Source: Jacaranda mimosifolia | Lineage: Eukaryota > Streptophyta > Magnoliopsida > Lamiales > Bignoniaceae | Reading direction: 5' to 3' | Assembly: GCA_018894105.1 (NCBI GenBank) | Contig: CM032133.1 | Coordinates: forward strand, 19,668,501-19,732,500 | DNA: 64,000 bases | The notes under the pieces: generated by a model | Told to the model about the DNA's origin: nothing | The model's input: only the letters and a program-made list of their open reading frames with translations | The model's database searches: none | Position numbers and translations under genes: made by a program | Shown: positions 37,736 through 48,600 of the stretch, in pieces | Layout of the letters: each line of letters starts with the position of its first letter | Position numbering within the stretch: the stretch's first letter is position 1

Positions 37736-37992
37736 GGATAATTGAGATAATGCACCACGGGAAGATTTCCCTCAAGGACAATTCTTATTTGGAGGATGGG
37801 ACATCGTGTTATCTACATCCCCCGACATCCTAAGGGCGTGCCAATGGAACACTAAGGAGACTTCATGAGGCATACCCAAACTAAATGGCTCATCACTTGG
37901 AGGAAGGTTGGAACTGATATTATAGGTAGAACATAATAGTAGGGATTGTTGAAAGAATTCCAACATCAGGTTCACGAATTCTAGAGGCATAT
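37736..37992 (+). pseudogene. gag N-terminal fragment of element A
   Basis: Starts ATGGATAATTGAGATAATGC, aligning with the complement of B's gag start near 44800 (MDNEDN). The fourth codon is a stop and the frame shifts soon after. Nucleotide similarity continues to 37992 (GGGCGTGCCAATGGAACAC, AGGAATTGTTGAAAG-type stretches), where element B was inserted. The minus-strand open frame over this region (37772-37990) is a shadow. Confidence 0.75.
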
Positions 37993-39079
37993 TGTCACGA
38001 TCCCAATGTATGAACCTAATTTATCTTCTTTAAGAAATAGAGCATACAAAATGTGAATATAACCTCAACCTAATTTTTTTTTTCAAATGCACGTACCACC
38101 ACATGTGAGAATTACATGATGGTGTTCATCTTAAAATATTAATATATTCTAGCTTGTCCTATTTAAACCATGCCATGATAACATAGCCAGTATATACAGA
38201 ATATAAAACACAAGGTGAACCACTATATTCTATACAATCAGAACCAGCAAAAGATCAACTCTAATATTTACATATTTGGTTCCTATATTATGCCATAGTA
38301 CTTGCCCTGCTCCTCACCTTTCATTCCTAAAGGAATTGAAATAGATAAAAGACATAAGTTGCAAATATAATTTAGTGAGGCCAGTGTCTGTGTGTATATG
38401 CTTTTCAACCTGAATATTAGTTGACTTGTCATTATATTATGCATGCAATGACAAGTACGATAGTGAATAAATAATTTAACAAGATAGGATACAACTAAAG
38501 ATCGTTGATGCCGTCACCTTTATCTCACCGGCCATGATTAACTTAATCACTCCAAACAAGGCGCAACCTTGCCATCGGTAAACATGCCTAGGATCATGTC
38601 AATCCTATGACTGCTTTTCACCATGACAGCTCTAGTCATGCATTTATGGGGAATAGGCCATGAGGTACACATCCTATTTGACAAGCCCAATATCGCCCGA
38701 ATAGTTTGTGCCACGCTCATGCTGAATAGGATAAATTGTCACAATTTCAAAGCACAATACGATAAACATGATATCAAAGTCAAGCAATTGAGGTGAGATA
38801 AAGTACTACACCTCTATAAGATAGACTAGCATATTCATGTCGATGCACCTTTCAATTATCTAGACAAACAATATTGCATGCATAATAACATGATGATTAG
38901 CAAAAGATAATGATGTGAACGTGTTTCTTCTCTCTCTCTCTCTCTCATTTGCATAATAATCATCTCACATTTATTTTAATAGGAATATCTTATTTCTTCA
39001 AGTTACGACACTTACCGTGTTTTCCCAAGTGTAGTGTTTCAAGATAAGACGAACTGTTATGCAAGTTGCATGTCCAAAA
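37993..39079 (-). repeat. 3' LTR of element B, truncated
   Basis: Aligns with 45144-46201 from TGTCACGAT to TGTCCAAAA, then similarity stops abruptly. The remaining 1.3 kb present in the 5' LTR and in element A's LTR is missing. It includes a CT microsatellite (about 38930-38946) also present, expanded differently, in the 5' LTR. Confidence 0.85.
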
Positions 39080-40193
39080 ACTGGCCTTGCAAGCTTAGCT
39101 TCTGCTATGCTCCCACCTGAGGAGGCCAACTTTTGCTCAGGTGGGACTATGGGAGGCCAGCAAAAGCTGGCCTTACGAGCCCAACTGCTGTTGGCCTCCC
39201 ATAGTCCCACCGGAGGAGACCAGCAGTTTGTTGTTGGTCTCCTTGAGTGGGAGGCCCATCCCAACCCATTTTTCTTTCTTTTTTTTATTTAAATTTTTTT
39301 ATTGTTAATAAATAATAGTGATGTTTTATTTAATTGTGCAGGTTTGAAATATTGCATTTTTGGACATTGTAAAAGATAAATTATTTTAGTGTTAAAGTTA
39401 TAATTATATGAATTGTGATTGTGAATTATGTAGTCAACTCTTTAAGTTATAATTATATGGATTATGCTTTTTGATTATATATTGATAAACATTCTTATAT
39501 GTTTTAATGATTGCTTTTGGTGTACTTTCTCTTTACTATTTTTCTTCATTTATTGAGATTATTTGTAAAGTATATTAGAAGTAATTTCCCCCCCTCCTTA
39601 ATAGATAATCTCTTAAACTTTACTACTAATATTTTGTTTATTATGTTTTGCAGTGTTAAACAAATGAGAAGTTCAAGTATGTTCATTTAGTTGGACTGTA
39701 TGAAGATTTTTCTTATATTGAAGTGAACTTTGTATTTAGTTTCTTTCTAAGTGTTGTGTTATATATTGAAGATTGTTATTTTTGTTTGATTCTTGAGGAA
39801 ATTTGTATGTTTATTTGATATTTGGAGTATGCTAATTTTATTGTTTATTTATTATTTTTTTTCTAGATTTTATTATGATATTTATTTGATTTTTTTAATG
39901 AAATTTATTAGAAAAATATGTATTTATTACAAGTTAACAGATTCGGATATTCGGATATGTGTAAACGAATATTTGAATATTTATAAATGGACATTCGGAT
40001 ATTTATAAATAGATAATCCTAATAATTATAATCGAATACAGATATATTCAAATTTGGATAATATCCGATGGATACGAATGTTATTAAAAAATATCCATCG
40101 GATACTGATATGGATATGAATATTATAAAACTTTAAGGAATCCGGATACGAATACAATGTATCCGTACCATTTAATGTTCGTTTACAGGCCTA
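39080..40193. other. Foreign segment replacing the integrase end and part of the 3' LTR of element B
   Basis: Similarity to element B ends on both sides of this interval. The left part (39080-39262) is GC-rich with a strong fold-back (separate entry). The rest is very AT-rich. The right end (39940-40193) has many GGATA/TATCC and TTCGGATATT words and finishes GTTTACAGGCCTAG, whose complement TAGGCCTGTAAACGAAC looks like a transposon terminus. No left partner end or target duplication is visible, so this may be a truncated element joined during a deletion. No coding sequence is recognisable. Confidence 0.5.
39108..39262. repeat. Long imperfect hairpin
   Basis: The inner arms 39140-39162 (GGTGGGACTATGGGAGGCCA and three more bases) and 39189-39211 are complementary at 22 of 23 positions with a 26-base loop. 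The outer arms (about 39109-39126 and 39238-39255) pair at about 14 of 18. Transcribed, it would fold into a stem of more than 40 pairs. It may be part of a fold-back transposon end. Confidence 0.7.
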
Positions 40194-40195
40194 GT

Positions 40196-40900
40196 TCTAT
40201 ACTTTCTTCAATATAATGGTTCATAAGGAGCCATCTTGATGGTTGATTGAAAACTATTGTTATATGCAAATTCAATCAACGGAAGATTTTTGTCCCAATT
40301 CCCTAGAAAATCTAGTACACAAGGAAGCCTATCTTCAAGTATTTATACAGTCCTTTCATATTGCCCATCCGTTTGTGGGTGACAAGCAGTACTGAACTGT
40401 AACTTGGTTCCTATAATTTCTTGAACTTTCTTCCATAGTTGTGACAAGTACCTTGGATCTCGATCTGAGATAATATTGATGGGTACCCCCACGTAGACGA
40501 ATAACCTCATCCTGATATATCTCAACTAGTCGTTCCACTGTATACCCCGTATTAACTAGCAAGAAGTGGGCTGGTTTATTAAGTCGATGATAATGACCCA
40601 AACTAAATCATGCCCCTTTCTAGTTCGAGGTAACCTAGTAACAAAGTCCATGGTTATTGCTTCCCATTTCCATTGTGGTATTGGTAATGGTTGGAGAAGC
40701 CCTGATGGTCTTTGATGTTCAACTTTCACTCATTGGGATATTAGACATTTTGCTACATATTCTAAAATCTCCATTTTCATATTGTTCACCAGTAGTGTAG
40801 CTTCAAGTCTTGGTACATTTTATTACTGCCTGGATGAAAACTAGAGTGGGATCAATGAGCTTCATCTAAAATTTCCTTTTCCAAATCATCATTCCAAGGT
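40196..40900 (-). pseudogene. Integrase of element B, 3' truncated
   Basis: Joins retroelement cDNA to host DNA. Visible in order: zinc-finger-side remnant (about 40800-40890), [20 protein letters not shown] (first catalytic Asp in the last motif), [53 protein letters not shown] (second Asp), and [15 protein letters not shown] (Glu 35 residues later). NNSFQSTIKMAPYEPLY follows. The DD35E triad is therefore still readable, but there are frameshifts near 40500 and stops in V-stop-ILED and LY-stop-RK. The frame ends at the junction with the foreign segment; the C-terminal part and any chromodomain are lost. Confidence 0.85.
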
Positions 40901-41199
40901 ATGCGAATTCTACTTTGAGTTTTAGAACTCCTTTCGGGTCTACTTCAAATGGAGAGTTTCGCATACTTTCAATGGTCGCTTTGAGGTCTTTATATTTCAC
41001 ATCTTATTCTTGTACGATAGCAATTTTCTCTAGTATGTCAGGTTGTGCTTGCAAGTTGGTAAAAAGTATCCTTGTCTTAACTATTTCTAATTCCATAAGC
41101 CAACCTTTTCTAGCATTCTCCACTCTTTAGCCATAATACTGGCTAAGTTGATTTTTCTTTTTAGAGCATCTGCAATAACATTTGATTTTCCTGGGTGAT

Positions 41200-41530
41200 A
41201 TTGAATCGAGCATTCGTAATCCTTTAGGAATTCCATCCACCTCCTCTGCCTCATATTCAACTCCTTGTGTGAAAATAAATATTTAAGGCTCTTGTGATCC
41301 GTGAATATAATAAAAGATGCTCCACAAAGCTAATGTCTCCATTTCTTTAAGACGAAAACAATAGCAGCAAGCTCTAGATCATATGTAGGGTAATATTTCT
41401 TGTAGGGTTTTAATTTCCTTGTTGCATAAGCAGTAACCCTTCCATTTTGCATTAGAACACAACGTAATCTTTCCCCAGAAGCATCTGTGTACACCATGAA
41501 ATTCTCATTCCGATCTGGTAGGGCTAGCAC
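41200..41530 (-). pseudogene. RNase H domain of element B
   Basis: Degrades the RNA strand during reverse transcription. FMVYTDASGERLRCVLMQNG has the first catalytic Asp (YTDAS), then VTAYATRKLKPYKKYYPTYD and LELAAIVFVLKKWRH, with the conserved Glu in the DLELAA motif. Beyond the stop after WRH, the usual continuation ([21 protein letters not shown]) is readable near 41225-41330. It follows RT in the same direction, with a connector near 41550-41800 (KIHSFLGFVGYYRRF-type). Confidence 0.85.
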
Positions 41531-41799
41531 TGGAGCAGTCGTTAGCCATTTCTTAAGTTCTTTAAAGCTGACCTTACATGTATCATTCCAAACAAATGGT
41601 GTATTCTTCTGAGTGAGTTTGGTTAATGGTGATGCTATCTTGGAAAAATCCTTGATAAACCTTCGATAATATCCAACAAAGCCTAGGAAACTATGAATTT
41701 TCGTAACTACCTCTGGCCTTTTCCATTCAACTACTGCCTCAATCTTTGATGTGTCAAGTGCTATTCCTCCCTCAGAGATGATATAACATAAAAAGGTAA

Positions 41800-42470
41800 C
41801 TTGGTTGAGCCAGAATTCACACTTGCTGAATTTGGCATGAACTTTATTTTCTCTAAGAGTATATTAGTATGTCATCGATGAAGATAACTACAAACTGATC
41901 CAAAAATGGTTGAAATACTCGATGCATGAGATCCATAAATACAGCTAGTGCATTTGTTAATCTAAATGGCATAACTACAAACTTAAAATGCCCATACCTA
42001 GAATTGATGGCTATTTTTGAGATATCCTCTTCTTTGATCCTTAATTGATAATACCCTTGTCTTAAATCCAATTTTGAATACACCTGAGACCTTTGTAGCT
42101 GATCAAACAATTCATCAATATGAGGTAATGAGTATTTATTTTGGTGGTGAAATTATTAAGTGCCCCACAGTCTATACACATGCATAATGACCCATCATTC
42201 TTTTTGACAAATAAAATTGGAGCATCCCATGGAGAAGTACCTGGTCGAATGAAGCCTCATTCTAAAAAGTCTTGTAGTTGGGTCTTCAACTCTTTTAGCT
42301 TTGGCGGTGCCATGCGGTGCGGGGTCTTGGATATTAGTGTGGTTCCACAAAGAGTTTCAATGACAAATTCCACATCTCTGATTGGAGGTAATGATGTTAA
42401 TTCCTCAGGAAATATCTTGGTATTCAGATATAATAGGGATTTCTCTTAGCACCGTCTTATCTTTTGAATT
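41800..42470 (-). pseudogene. Reverse transcriptase of element B
   Basis: The N-terminal lead is present at 42200-42430 (PPIRDVEFVIETL, LKELKTQLQDFLE-stop-[25 protein letters not shown]). The longest open part is 41853-42110: [35 protein letters not shown], and the catalytic box [12 protein letters not shown], that is FIDD in place of the usual YIDD/YVDD. The fingers, palm and catalytic Asp pair are recognisable, but a stop at about 42260 and frame breaks around 42115-42130 inactivate it. Confidence 0.9.
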
Positions 42471-42479
42471 GTTAATCAT

Positions 42480-43187
42480 ATAAGCTAAATACCCCTGACC
42501 CCCTTTCTATAAAATCTTACGGGCTTGAGTAGCTGATATAATTGTCATATCTAAAATTCCTCGATTCCCAATAATTTCTACTTCTGGTTGCCTAGGTACA
42601 AAAAGTTTAACCATCTTAGCACAACAATCAAGTTAGGCATGATGTGATGACAGCCAATCCATTCCTAGTATAACACCATATCCTTGGATTGGTAGCACAA
42701 TTAGATCAGCAAGAAAACTTTTATCACTAATCTCAATTTTACACAATTTAAGCACAACATCTGTTGCTATTAATCTACCTATAAGCAAACTAATTTCCAG
42801 TACTTAATCTACCTATACTTTTTCTGGTTTCTTTTCTAAGCTTTGAGCAAAATGAGATGCGATAAAAGAGTGTGAAGCTCTAGGATCAAAAAGAACTTTA
42901 CCAAACTTTCTAAAGATGAGTATTGTACCTTCAACTACAGAGGTTGGGTCTGGTTGAATAAGGCCTTTGATTCCCAATGCAAATATATGACCTGGAATTT
43001 TAGGTTTATTCTCATGTATTTTTGGTTCTTGTGATTTTCCACTATCTACAAGTGGAGGTCGTGGCTTAATTATCTGTTGTGGATAATTTTTGAGAAAATG
43101 TTGATCGCTCCCACACCTGAAACACCTCCCAGCCTTTTTTTGACACCTTTCTTCAGTATGGCTAGCATAACCGCAATAGTTGCACAC
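42480..43187 (-). pseudogene. Zinc knuckle and aspartic protease of element B
   Basis: A CCHC-type nucleocapsid knuckle pair: CNYCGYASHTEERC, then CFRCGSDQHFLKNYP, the second with Tyr-Pro where the last Cys normally stands. A Pro/Lys linker leads to the protease: GKVLFDPRASHSFIASHFAQ, where the catalytic Asp-Ser/Thr-Gly is changed to DPR. The frame is broken at about 42810. Downstream in about 42600-42770 the remnants VLPIQGYGVILGMDWLSSHH and similar mark the protease C-terminal half. Confidence 0.8.
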
Positions 43188-43298
43188 TATTGGTTAGGCC
43201 AATTGGTATGGGTTCGTCTTGGATGATTGACTATAATTAAGTTCTTTCTGGTAAGGTCTTTGAGCTTTTTTTCTTTTTCCTTGACTCCTACCGATTTT

Positions 43299-44817
43299 TT
43301 AATGCACTGCTAGAGGCCTTGGTCTTTTATTTTGTCTTAGTAAGTCTCTAATTTCAGCTAAATCACTTTTCACTCTTAATGCCTTCTCTACTGCCTTTGT
43401 GTACACTTCTATATGATGAGAAAAATGATTTCGTTGAATTTCGCTACGCAAACCCTTTAAGAATTTTCTTGTGTATCGAGGTTCATCATCCTTCATGTGA
43501 GGGGAGTACTTCACTAGTTTAGAGAATTTGGCATCGCACTGAGCTACCATGAGGTTCTCTTGGTGCAATGCATTGAACTCATCTTCTCGTTTTTCTTGAA
43601 CAATTGGTGGCATATACTTATTAGTAAATTCTACGAGGAAGTTCGTCCAAGTTCTTTCAATCTACTTTTGCTCCCATCTCATTTCCATAGAATTCCACCA
43701 AGATCTAGCAGCATCCTCAAAACAAAAGGCGGGAAAGGCTATTTTCTATTCTTTTGAATATGTTAGGACCTTAATTATTTTTTCCATTTCTTCTACCAAT
43801 GCTTTAGCCTTCAGATCATCTAGTTCCCCAAAAAATTTTGGAGGTTGAAAATGTAGAAAACAATATAATGTTTGATCAAGCTATACTCGCTCTTATCTAA
43901 GTTGATTTTGCATCACTTGAGTAAGTTGTTCTAATGAAGCCGCTAGGCAATCATCTCTATAATTCCTTGCCACTACAAGTTCTTCCCTTTGTTTTTCTAA
44001 ATCTTGTTCCCCTATGGGTGTCGGTGAGTGAGTATTTCATTGTCTACTCCGTGTTCTTTTTGAGGTGTCATCTACATGTTTCAAAATGCAATTAGACTTA
44101 GTTTCAAAAGCATAGTAGAGAGAACAAAATGTGCCATTTATATAATACAAATAGAAATGTTTTATGTCATACAAGGTTGAGCTTTCGCAGAAAACTTAAA
44201 CGTATAAAAACAAAAAGAGCACTCAACCTAAACATGTACAAGCAAAAATAACAACAGTACTAGACAACTGCGACTATCTTTTCACCTTACTAACCCATTC
44301 TATTATTTATATCATTATTATAGTTTTAGGAATTACTTTAAGTTTTCCTAAGCATTTTTTACTAAATCCTTAGAGAAATCTTGACCAATGTCACTTTTAT
44401 GCCTTAGACTAGGTTTAGGATCTACCCAAGCTTTCTCCTTTAGTATTTCATAGAGGTAATTGGCATACCTCCCAACCCTGCCAATTCTCTCTCTCTCTCT
44501 CTGGTCATCTTTGCTCTAGCAATCTCAACCTCTAGGTGTTGAATATGCCTTAGGAGCTCATAAACTTGATGTTGGAGTCCTTCAACAATTCCTACCCTTG
44601 TATTTAGCCTATAATATTGATTCCTATCTTCTTCTAAGCGGTGAACCATCAAGTTTAGGCATGCCCCATGAAGCCTTCTCAGCATTCCCATGGCACGCCC
44701 TCGAGGTGCCGGTGGGGTATAGATAATACGAGGTCCCGCTCTCCTAACAAGAATTGTACTTGGATGGGAATCTTCTCTTGATGCATTATCCTCATTATCC
44801 ATCCTAAGAAAATTCAA
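43299..44817 (-). pseudogene. gag of element B
   Basis: Two main open parts. 44440-44817 is the N-terminus (MDNEDNASREDSHPSTILVR, basic proline-rich, then helical RHIQHLEVEIARAKMTRERE). After a long frame-broken stretch, 43299-43613 and the sequence before it hold the capsid core (FVEFTNKYMPPIV-type, DEFNALHQENLMVAQCDAKF, KFLKGLRSEIQRNHFSHHIE). This is the plant Ty3/gypsy gag order before the zinc knuckle. A dinucleotide CT repeat (44491-44502) encodes the RERERE run. Element A carries the homologous N-terminal part. Confidence 0.8.
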
Positions 44818-45125
44818 AATGTTAGAACTAGAAATAATAGTAATCTAAAATAATTTACGTCCTCAAAAAAAATAAAGATCCAAACAATCATTTTTCTAGT
44901 TTGGATATTCCTTAGTCTCAATATATCTTAGGCATAGTTTCACAATTATAATGAACCACACATTAGTGCGCCTTCAGCAGTGATTTATCATAATTAAAGT
45001 ACTATGCAAAACCACAAGCATCCACAAGATTTTCAGGCTATTATTAGTACAACCTAAATTTCTTAAACCCTATAATCGTTATTATTCGAGGATCCTATCC
45101 TAGTTTAGCCCCGATGTCACCCTAG

Positions 45126-45137
45126 GCTCTGATACCA
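45126..45137 (-). other. Primer-binding site of element B (tRNA-Met)
   Basis: The minus strand reads TGGTATCAGAGC six bases after the LTR end TGACA. This is complementary to the 3' end of initiator tRNA-Met, the usual primer for this group, and fixes element B's orientation and LTR end. Confidence 0.92.
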
Positions 45138-45143
45138 CTAAAC

Positions 45144-47539
45144 TGTCACGATATGAACCTGATTTATCTTCCTTAGGAAATAGAGTATCTAAAATGTGAA
45201 CCCATCCTCAACCTAATATTTTTTTTCTTCAAATGCACATACCATTATAGGTGAGAATTACAGAATGGTGTTTATCTTAAAACATTAATACATTGTGGCT
45301 TGTCCTATTTAAACCATGATATGATAACATAGCTAGTCTATACAAAATATAAAACATAGGGTGGACCACCATCTTCTATACGATCAAAGCCAACAAAAGA
45401 TCCACTCTAATATTTACATATTTGGTTCCAACATTATGCTAAAGTCCTTGCCCTACCTCTTGTCTTTCGTTCCTAAAGGAATTGAAATAGATAGAAGACA
45501 CAAGATGCAAATACAACTTAGTGAGGTCGGTGTCTATATGTATATGTTTTTCAACCTGAATATTAGTTGACTTATCATTATAGGTAGGATACAACTAAAG
45601 ATTGTTGATGCCGTCACCCTAATCTCACCGGCCATGATTAACTCAATTGCTCCAAACAAGGCGCGACCTTGCCATCAGTAGACATGCTCGGGATCATGCC
45701 AATCCTATGACCCTTTCTCACCAAGATAGCTCCAATCATCCATTCATGGGGAATAGGCCATGAGATACACACATCATACTTGACAAGCCCAATGCTGCCC
45801 GAATAGTTTGTGCAATGCTGCTCAATGGGCTCAATTGTCACAATTTCAAAGCACAATACAATAAATATGATATCAAAGTCAAGTAATCAAGGTGAGATAA
45901 AGTACTACACCTCTATGAGATGGACTAACATATTCATGTTGATGCACCTTTCAATTATCTAGACATACTATATTGCATGTATAATGACATGATGATCAGC
46001 AAAAGATAATGACGTGAATGCGTTTCTTCTCCTCCTCCTCCTCCTCCCTCTCTTTCTCTCTCTCATTTCCATAATAATCATCTCACATTCAGTTTGATGG
46101 GAATAATTATCTTATTTCTTTAGGTTACAGCACTCACCGTGCTTTCCCAAGTGCGGTGTTTCAAGATAAGGCAAACCATTACACAACTTGCCTGTCCAAA
46201 ATAAATACTAAAATTTAATGTAGAGTTTAACCAATATACCTTAGTTAGTGAAATTTATGTACTAAGAGCAAGAAGTAATGAATCCTAAAATATAATGAAT
46301 ATCCAAACTCTAACTAAAGAGTATTTGTTTAACTTTATTAACTATGTCTTCACTTAACTCTTTTCCTTCCCATTCTACATTTCATTTCCTAAATCTCTTT
46401 TATTATTTTGTTTCTATACCTTTTTTCCATATAATTCATAGTTCTACAAATATGAAATACACTCAATAATAAGATATTTTGGTTCCTATTTATATATGTA
46501 ACTCTAAATCTCATCTCCAACCAACTAAAGTATTCTAATCAAGTACTTCATCAATTTTCCTCTATAGTTCTTCATACTTATCATTTAGTAACTCACAAAT
46601 TATATCAACTAACATTACGTGGTGATTTTAGGTTCAATACAGCCATAACACTTCTATCTTGATACCAATCCCAAAGTCCAAAGGTTAACTATAGAAATGT
46701 GATTTTCTTAATTTAATTCTAAATCATCTAGGCTTGAATTAAATTCCTCTATTTTTAGACCTACATACACATTTGTAGCCATAAATTTCAAAAAAATAAG
46801 ACCTATACAAGTTCAAACTTCATAAGTCATTCCACTTGTCAAGCTATCTTAAGTTTATGTCCAACTCTAATTGATGTTTACCAAATTAAGCATACGAAAT
46901 CATACAAAATTTAAATCATCACCTAAATATATATGCTATAATAAACACATATGATTCCAAATAAACCACTTTTAATGGCTAAAGAATGCTACCTTTTGGA
47001 CGCAAGAGTTGGATTCCCTTTTTCTTCCATTCTAGCTTACTCCGATTTTCTCTTCCCTATTTCTCTCCCTTCCCCCCCCCCCCCCCCCCCCAATTTTCTA
47101 CCTAAATATCCCAATTTTACTAATAATGAAGGGAGAAATACTTTTTTTTTTAAAGGGGTAAGGTTTATTAGATTTGGTCAAAGTATTTGGCTTTACCTCA
47201 AGTTGCCACCTATCCTATTTAAGTTATTTAATTTTTGGTATTTACTTTTAACTCCTTGAATTTGAACAATCTTATTTGTCAAAATAAAATAAAAGGCTGA
47301 ATTTTAACTAATTATTTCAAAGTCCTGCCCAAATTTTAGAATTCCTCTTTTGCCAATCAAATAGTTTAAATTCAAGAATCTTGTATCTATAGACGCAAGT
47401 TCAATCAAAATTTCTAAAATCAAGTATGTTTTTGTGAATTGTGTCATAACAAAATAAAGATAAAAATAATCATGAATATAGAGTAATTATTAGATTTTTA
47501 AAAGAATTGGAGGTATAGTTGTATTCCTAGGCTCTTACA
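45144..47539 (-). repeat. 5' LTR of element B (full length)
   Basis: 2,396 bases; in element orientation TGTAAGAGCCTAGG to TCGTGACA. The full extent is shown by its inverted match with element A's LTR (30425-32914) over the whole length. It contains a C20 run (47072-47091; G20 in element orientation) and a CTC/CT microsatellite (about 46027-46064). There is no protein content. Confidence 0.85.
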
Positions 47540-47910
47540 CAAATTAAGTATTAGAAGTTAAGATTGCTAGAATAATGTTGATGAGGAGGAGAGAGAGACA
47601 ACGTAATCGAAACATCTAGAAAGAGGTTAGGAAGTATGCCAATCACCTTTAATAACATACTAAGGCTTGAAGCTTGGGTGGATTCCAAACCTAGTCCAAG
47701 ACTTGAAAGTGATGTTGTTTGAGACTCCTCTGAGGATTCGATAGGAAATGCTTAGGAAGACATCGGAAGTAGTGCCTCTAGAAAATATGAAAAGATTAAG
47801 TAAAATGTAAAATATGTGGCAAGTTATTTAGTATAGTTATTACTTTTTGCTTGTACAAGTCTATGTTTATGTTGAGTGTTCTCTTTGATGTCAAGGCTTA
47901 CAATATGATA
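47540..47910 (+). pseudogene. gag continuation of element A
   Basis: Matches the complement of B's gag and downstream leader from about 44510 back to 44190: GATTGCTAGAATAATGTTGA, GGAAGTATGCCAATCACC, AAGCTTGGGTGGATTCCAAA, TTTTGCTTGTACAAGTCTAT. The frame is broken. Similarity fades near 47910, where element A ends or was replaced. Confidence 0.75.
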
Positions 47911-48600
47911 TTAAAAAATAGTAATGAGAGTTAGCTACAAAAGGCTCAAATGATCCAGAAATGGCCTACTTTGTCTTCCTATAACATCATCATGTAGGGT
48001 AGCTCAAGGTTGAATCAACTAGATTCTACTGAGCACTCTTTAACATGAGTTCTCAAGAATGTATTGTCATTCAAGCTCTCATTCTCCTAAGTAAGAGACT
48101 TGGTGCATAAAAAATGGCAAACCCACACATGATCAAGAACGAAATTACATGAATATTCAGCAAAAGTTACCACTAATCCAGGACTACCACAAAAGTTCAA
48201 CAAAAAGTCCAAAACAATCAATTTCATCATAGAATCAAGGCAACAACCATAATGCATAATCCCAAGCAATGAGATAACCAACAGCAATTAAAAAAAAAGG
48301 CACATGGGTTTAAGATTAAACCTAAATTAAGAATGATATATTGCATGCAATTAATCAGAATGAAATTAAGAAAAATATAAGGGCAAAAGTGACAAAAGTA
48401 ATAGTTGCTTAATAAGGAATTATAATTACAATAGCATTATTCATTGAAGGTCAACGAAAAATAAAAACAAGTATTCTAAAATAGAAAAATAAAAAACATT
48501 TAAGTTGGAAATAAAATATGTACAAATAGGTAGGGCAATAAGAATTGGAACATTACAATTAGGCACAAAGCAGTAACATTTCTTCCCCTAGCATGCAATC
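47911..48600. other. Unassigned repeat-like DNA
   Basis: No gene or clear element border. It may be the distal part of the degraded retroelement that follows. Confidence 0.3.

Larger units (their letters stand above)
37993..47539 (-). mobile_element. Element B: Ty3/gypsy (chromovirus/Tekay-like) retrotransposon inserted in element A
   Basis: Minus-strand element. 5' LTR 45144-47539, primer site 45126-45137, gag 44817 to about 43300, zinc knuckle and protease about 43190-42810, RT about 42470-41800, RNase H 41530-41200, integrase about 40900-40196, then a foreign segment (39080-40193) and the truncated 3' LTR (37993-39079). The target duplication is CATAT (37988-37992) and CAAAT (47540-47544), one change. 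Domain order is protease-RT-RNaseH-integrase, that of Ty3/gypsy. The LTR end TGACA with the tRNA-Met primer site is usual for Tekay-type elements; the lineage is inferred. LTR copies agree at about 85% by eye over the well-aligned part, so the insertion is old. Confidence 0.9.
30425..47910 (+). mobile_element. Element A: Ty3/gypsy retrotransposon remnant split by a hAT and by element B
   Basis: Plus-strand relative of element B. Its parts, all matched against B: LTR 30425-32914; primer site near 33286; leader 33300-33547; hAT insertion; gag start 37736-37992; element B; gag continuation 47540-47830; and leader-like sequence to about 47910. At both insertion points the host reads through once the insertion is removed (GGCATAT before, then TAAGTATTAGAAGTTAAGATT after, matching B's own gag). 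Its protease, pol and 3' LTR are not in the window, so A is truncated near 47910. A and B differ at very roughly a quarter of positions by eye. Confidence 0.8.

Noticed and set aside
39059..39292. Open frames on both strands around the hairpin
   Set aside because: Produced by the inverted repeat itself and spanning the LTR breakpoint; no protein similarity.
44440..44817. Host gene encoding a 125-residue protein
   Set aside because: It is the N-terminus of element B's gag: placed after the LTR and primer site, and duplicated in element A.
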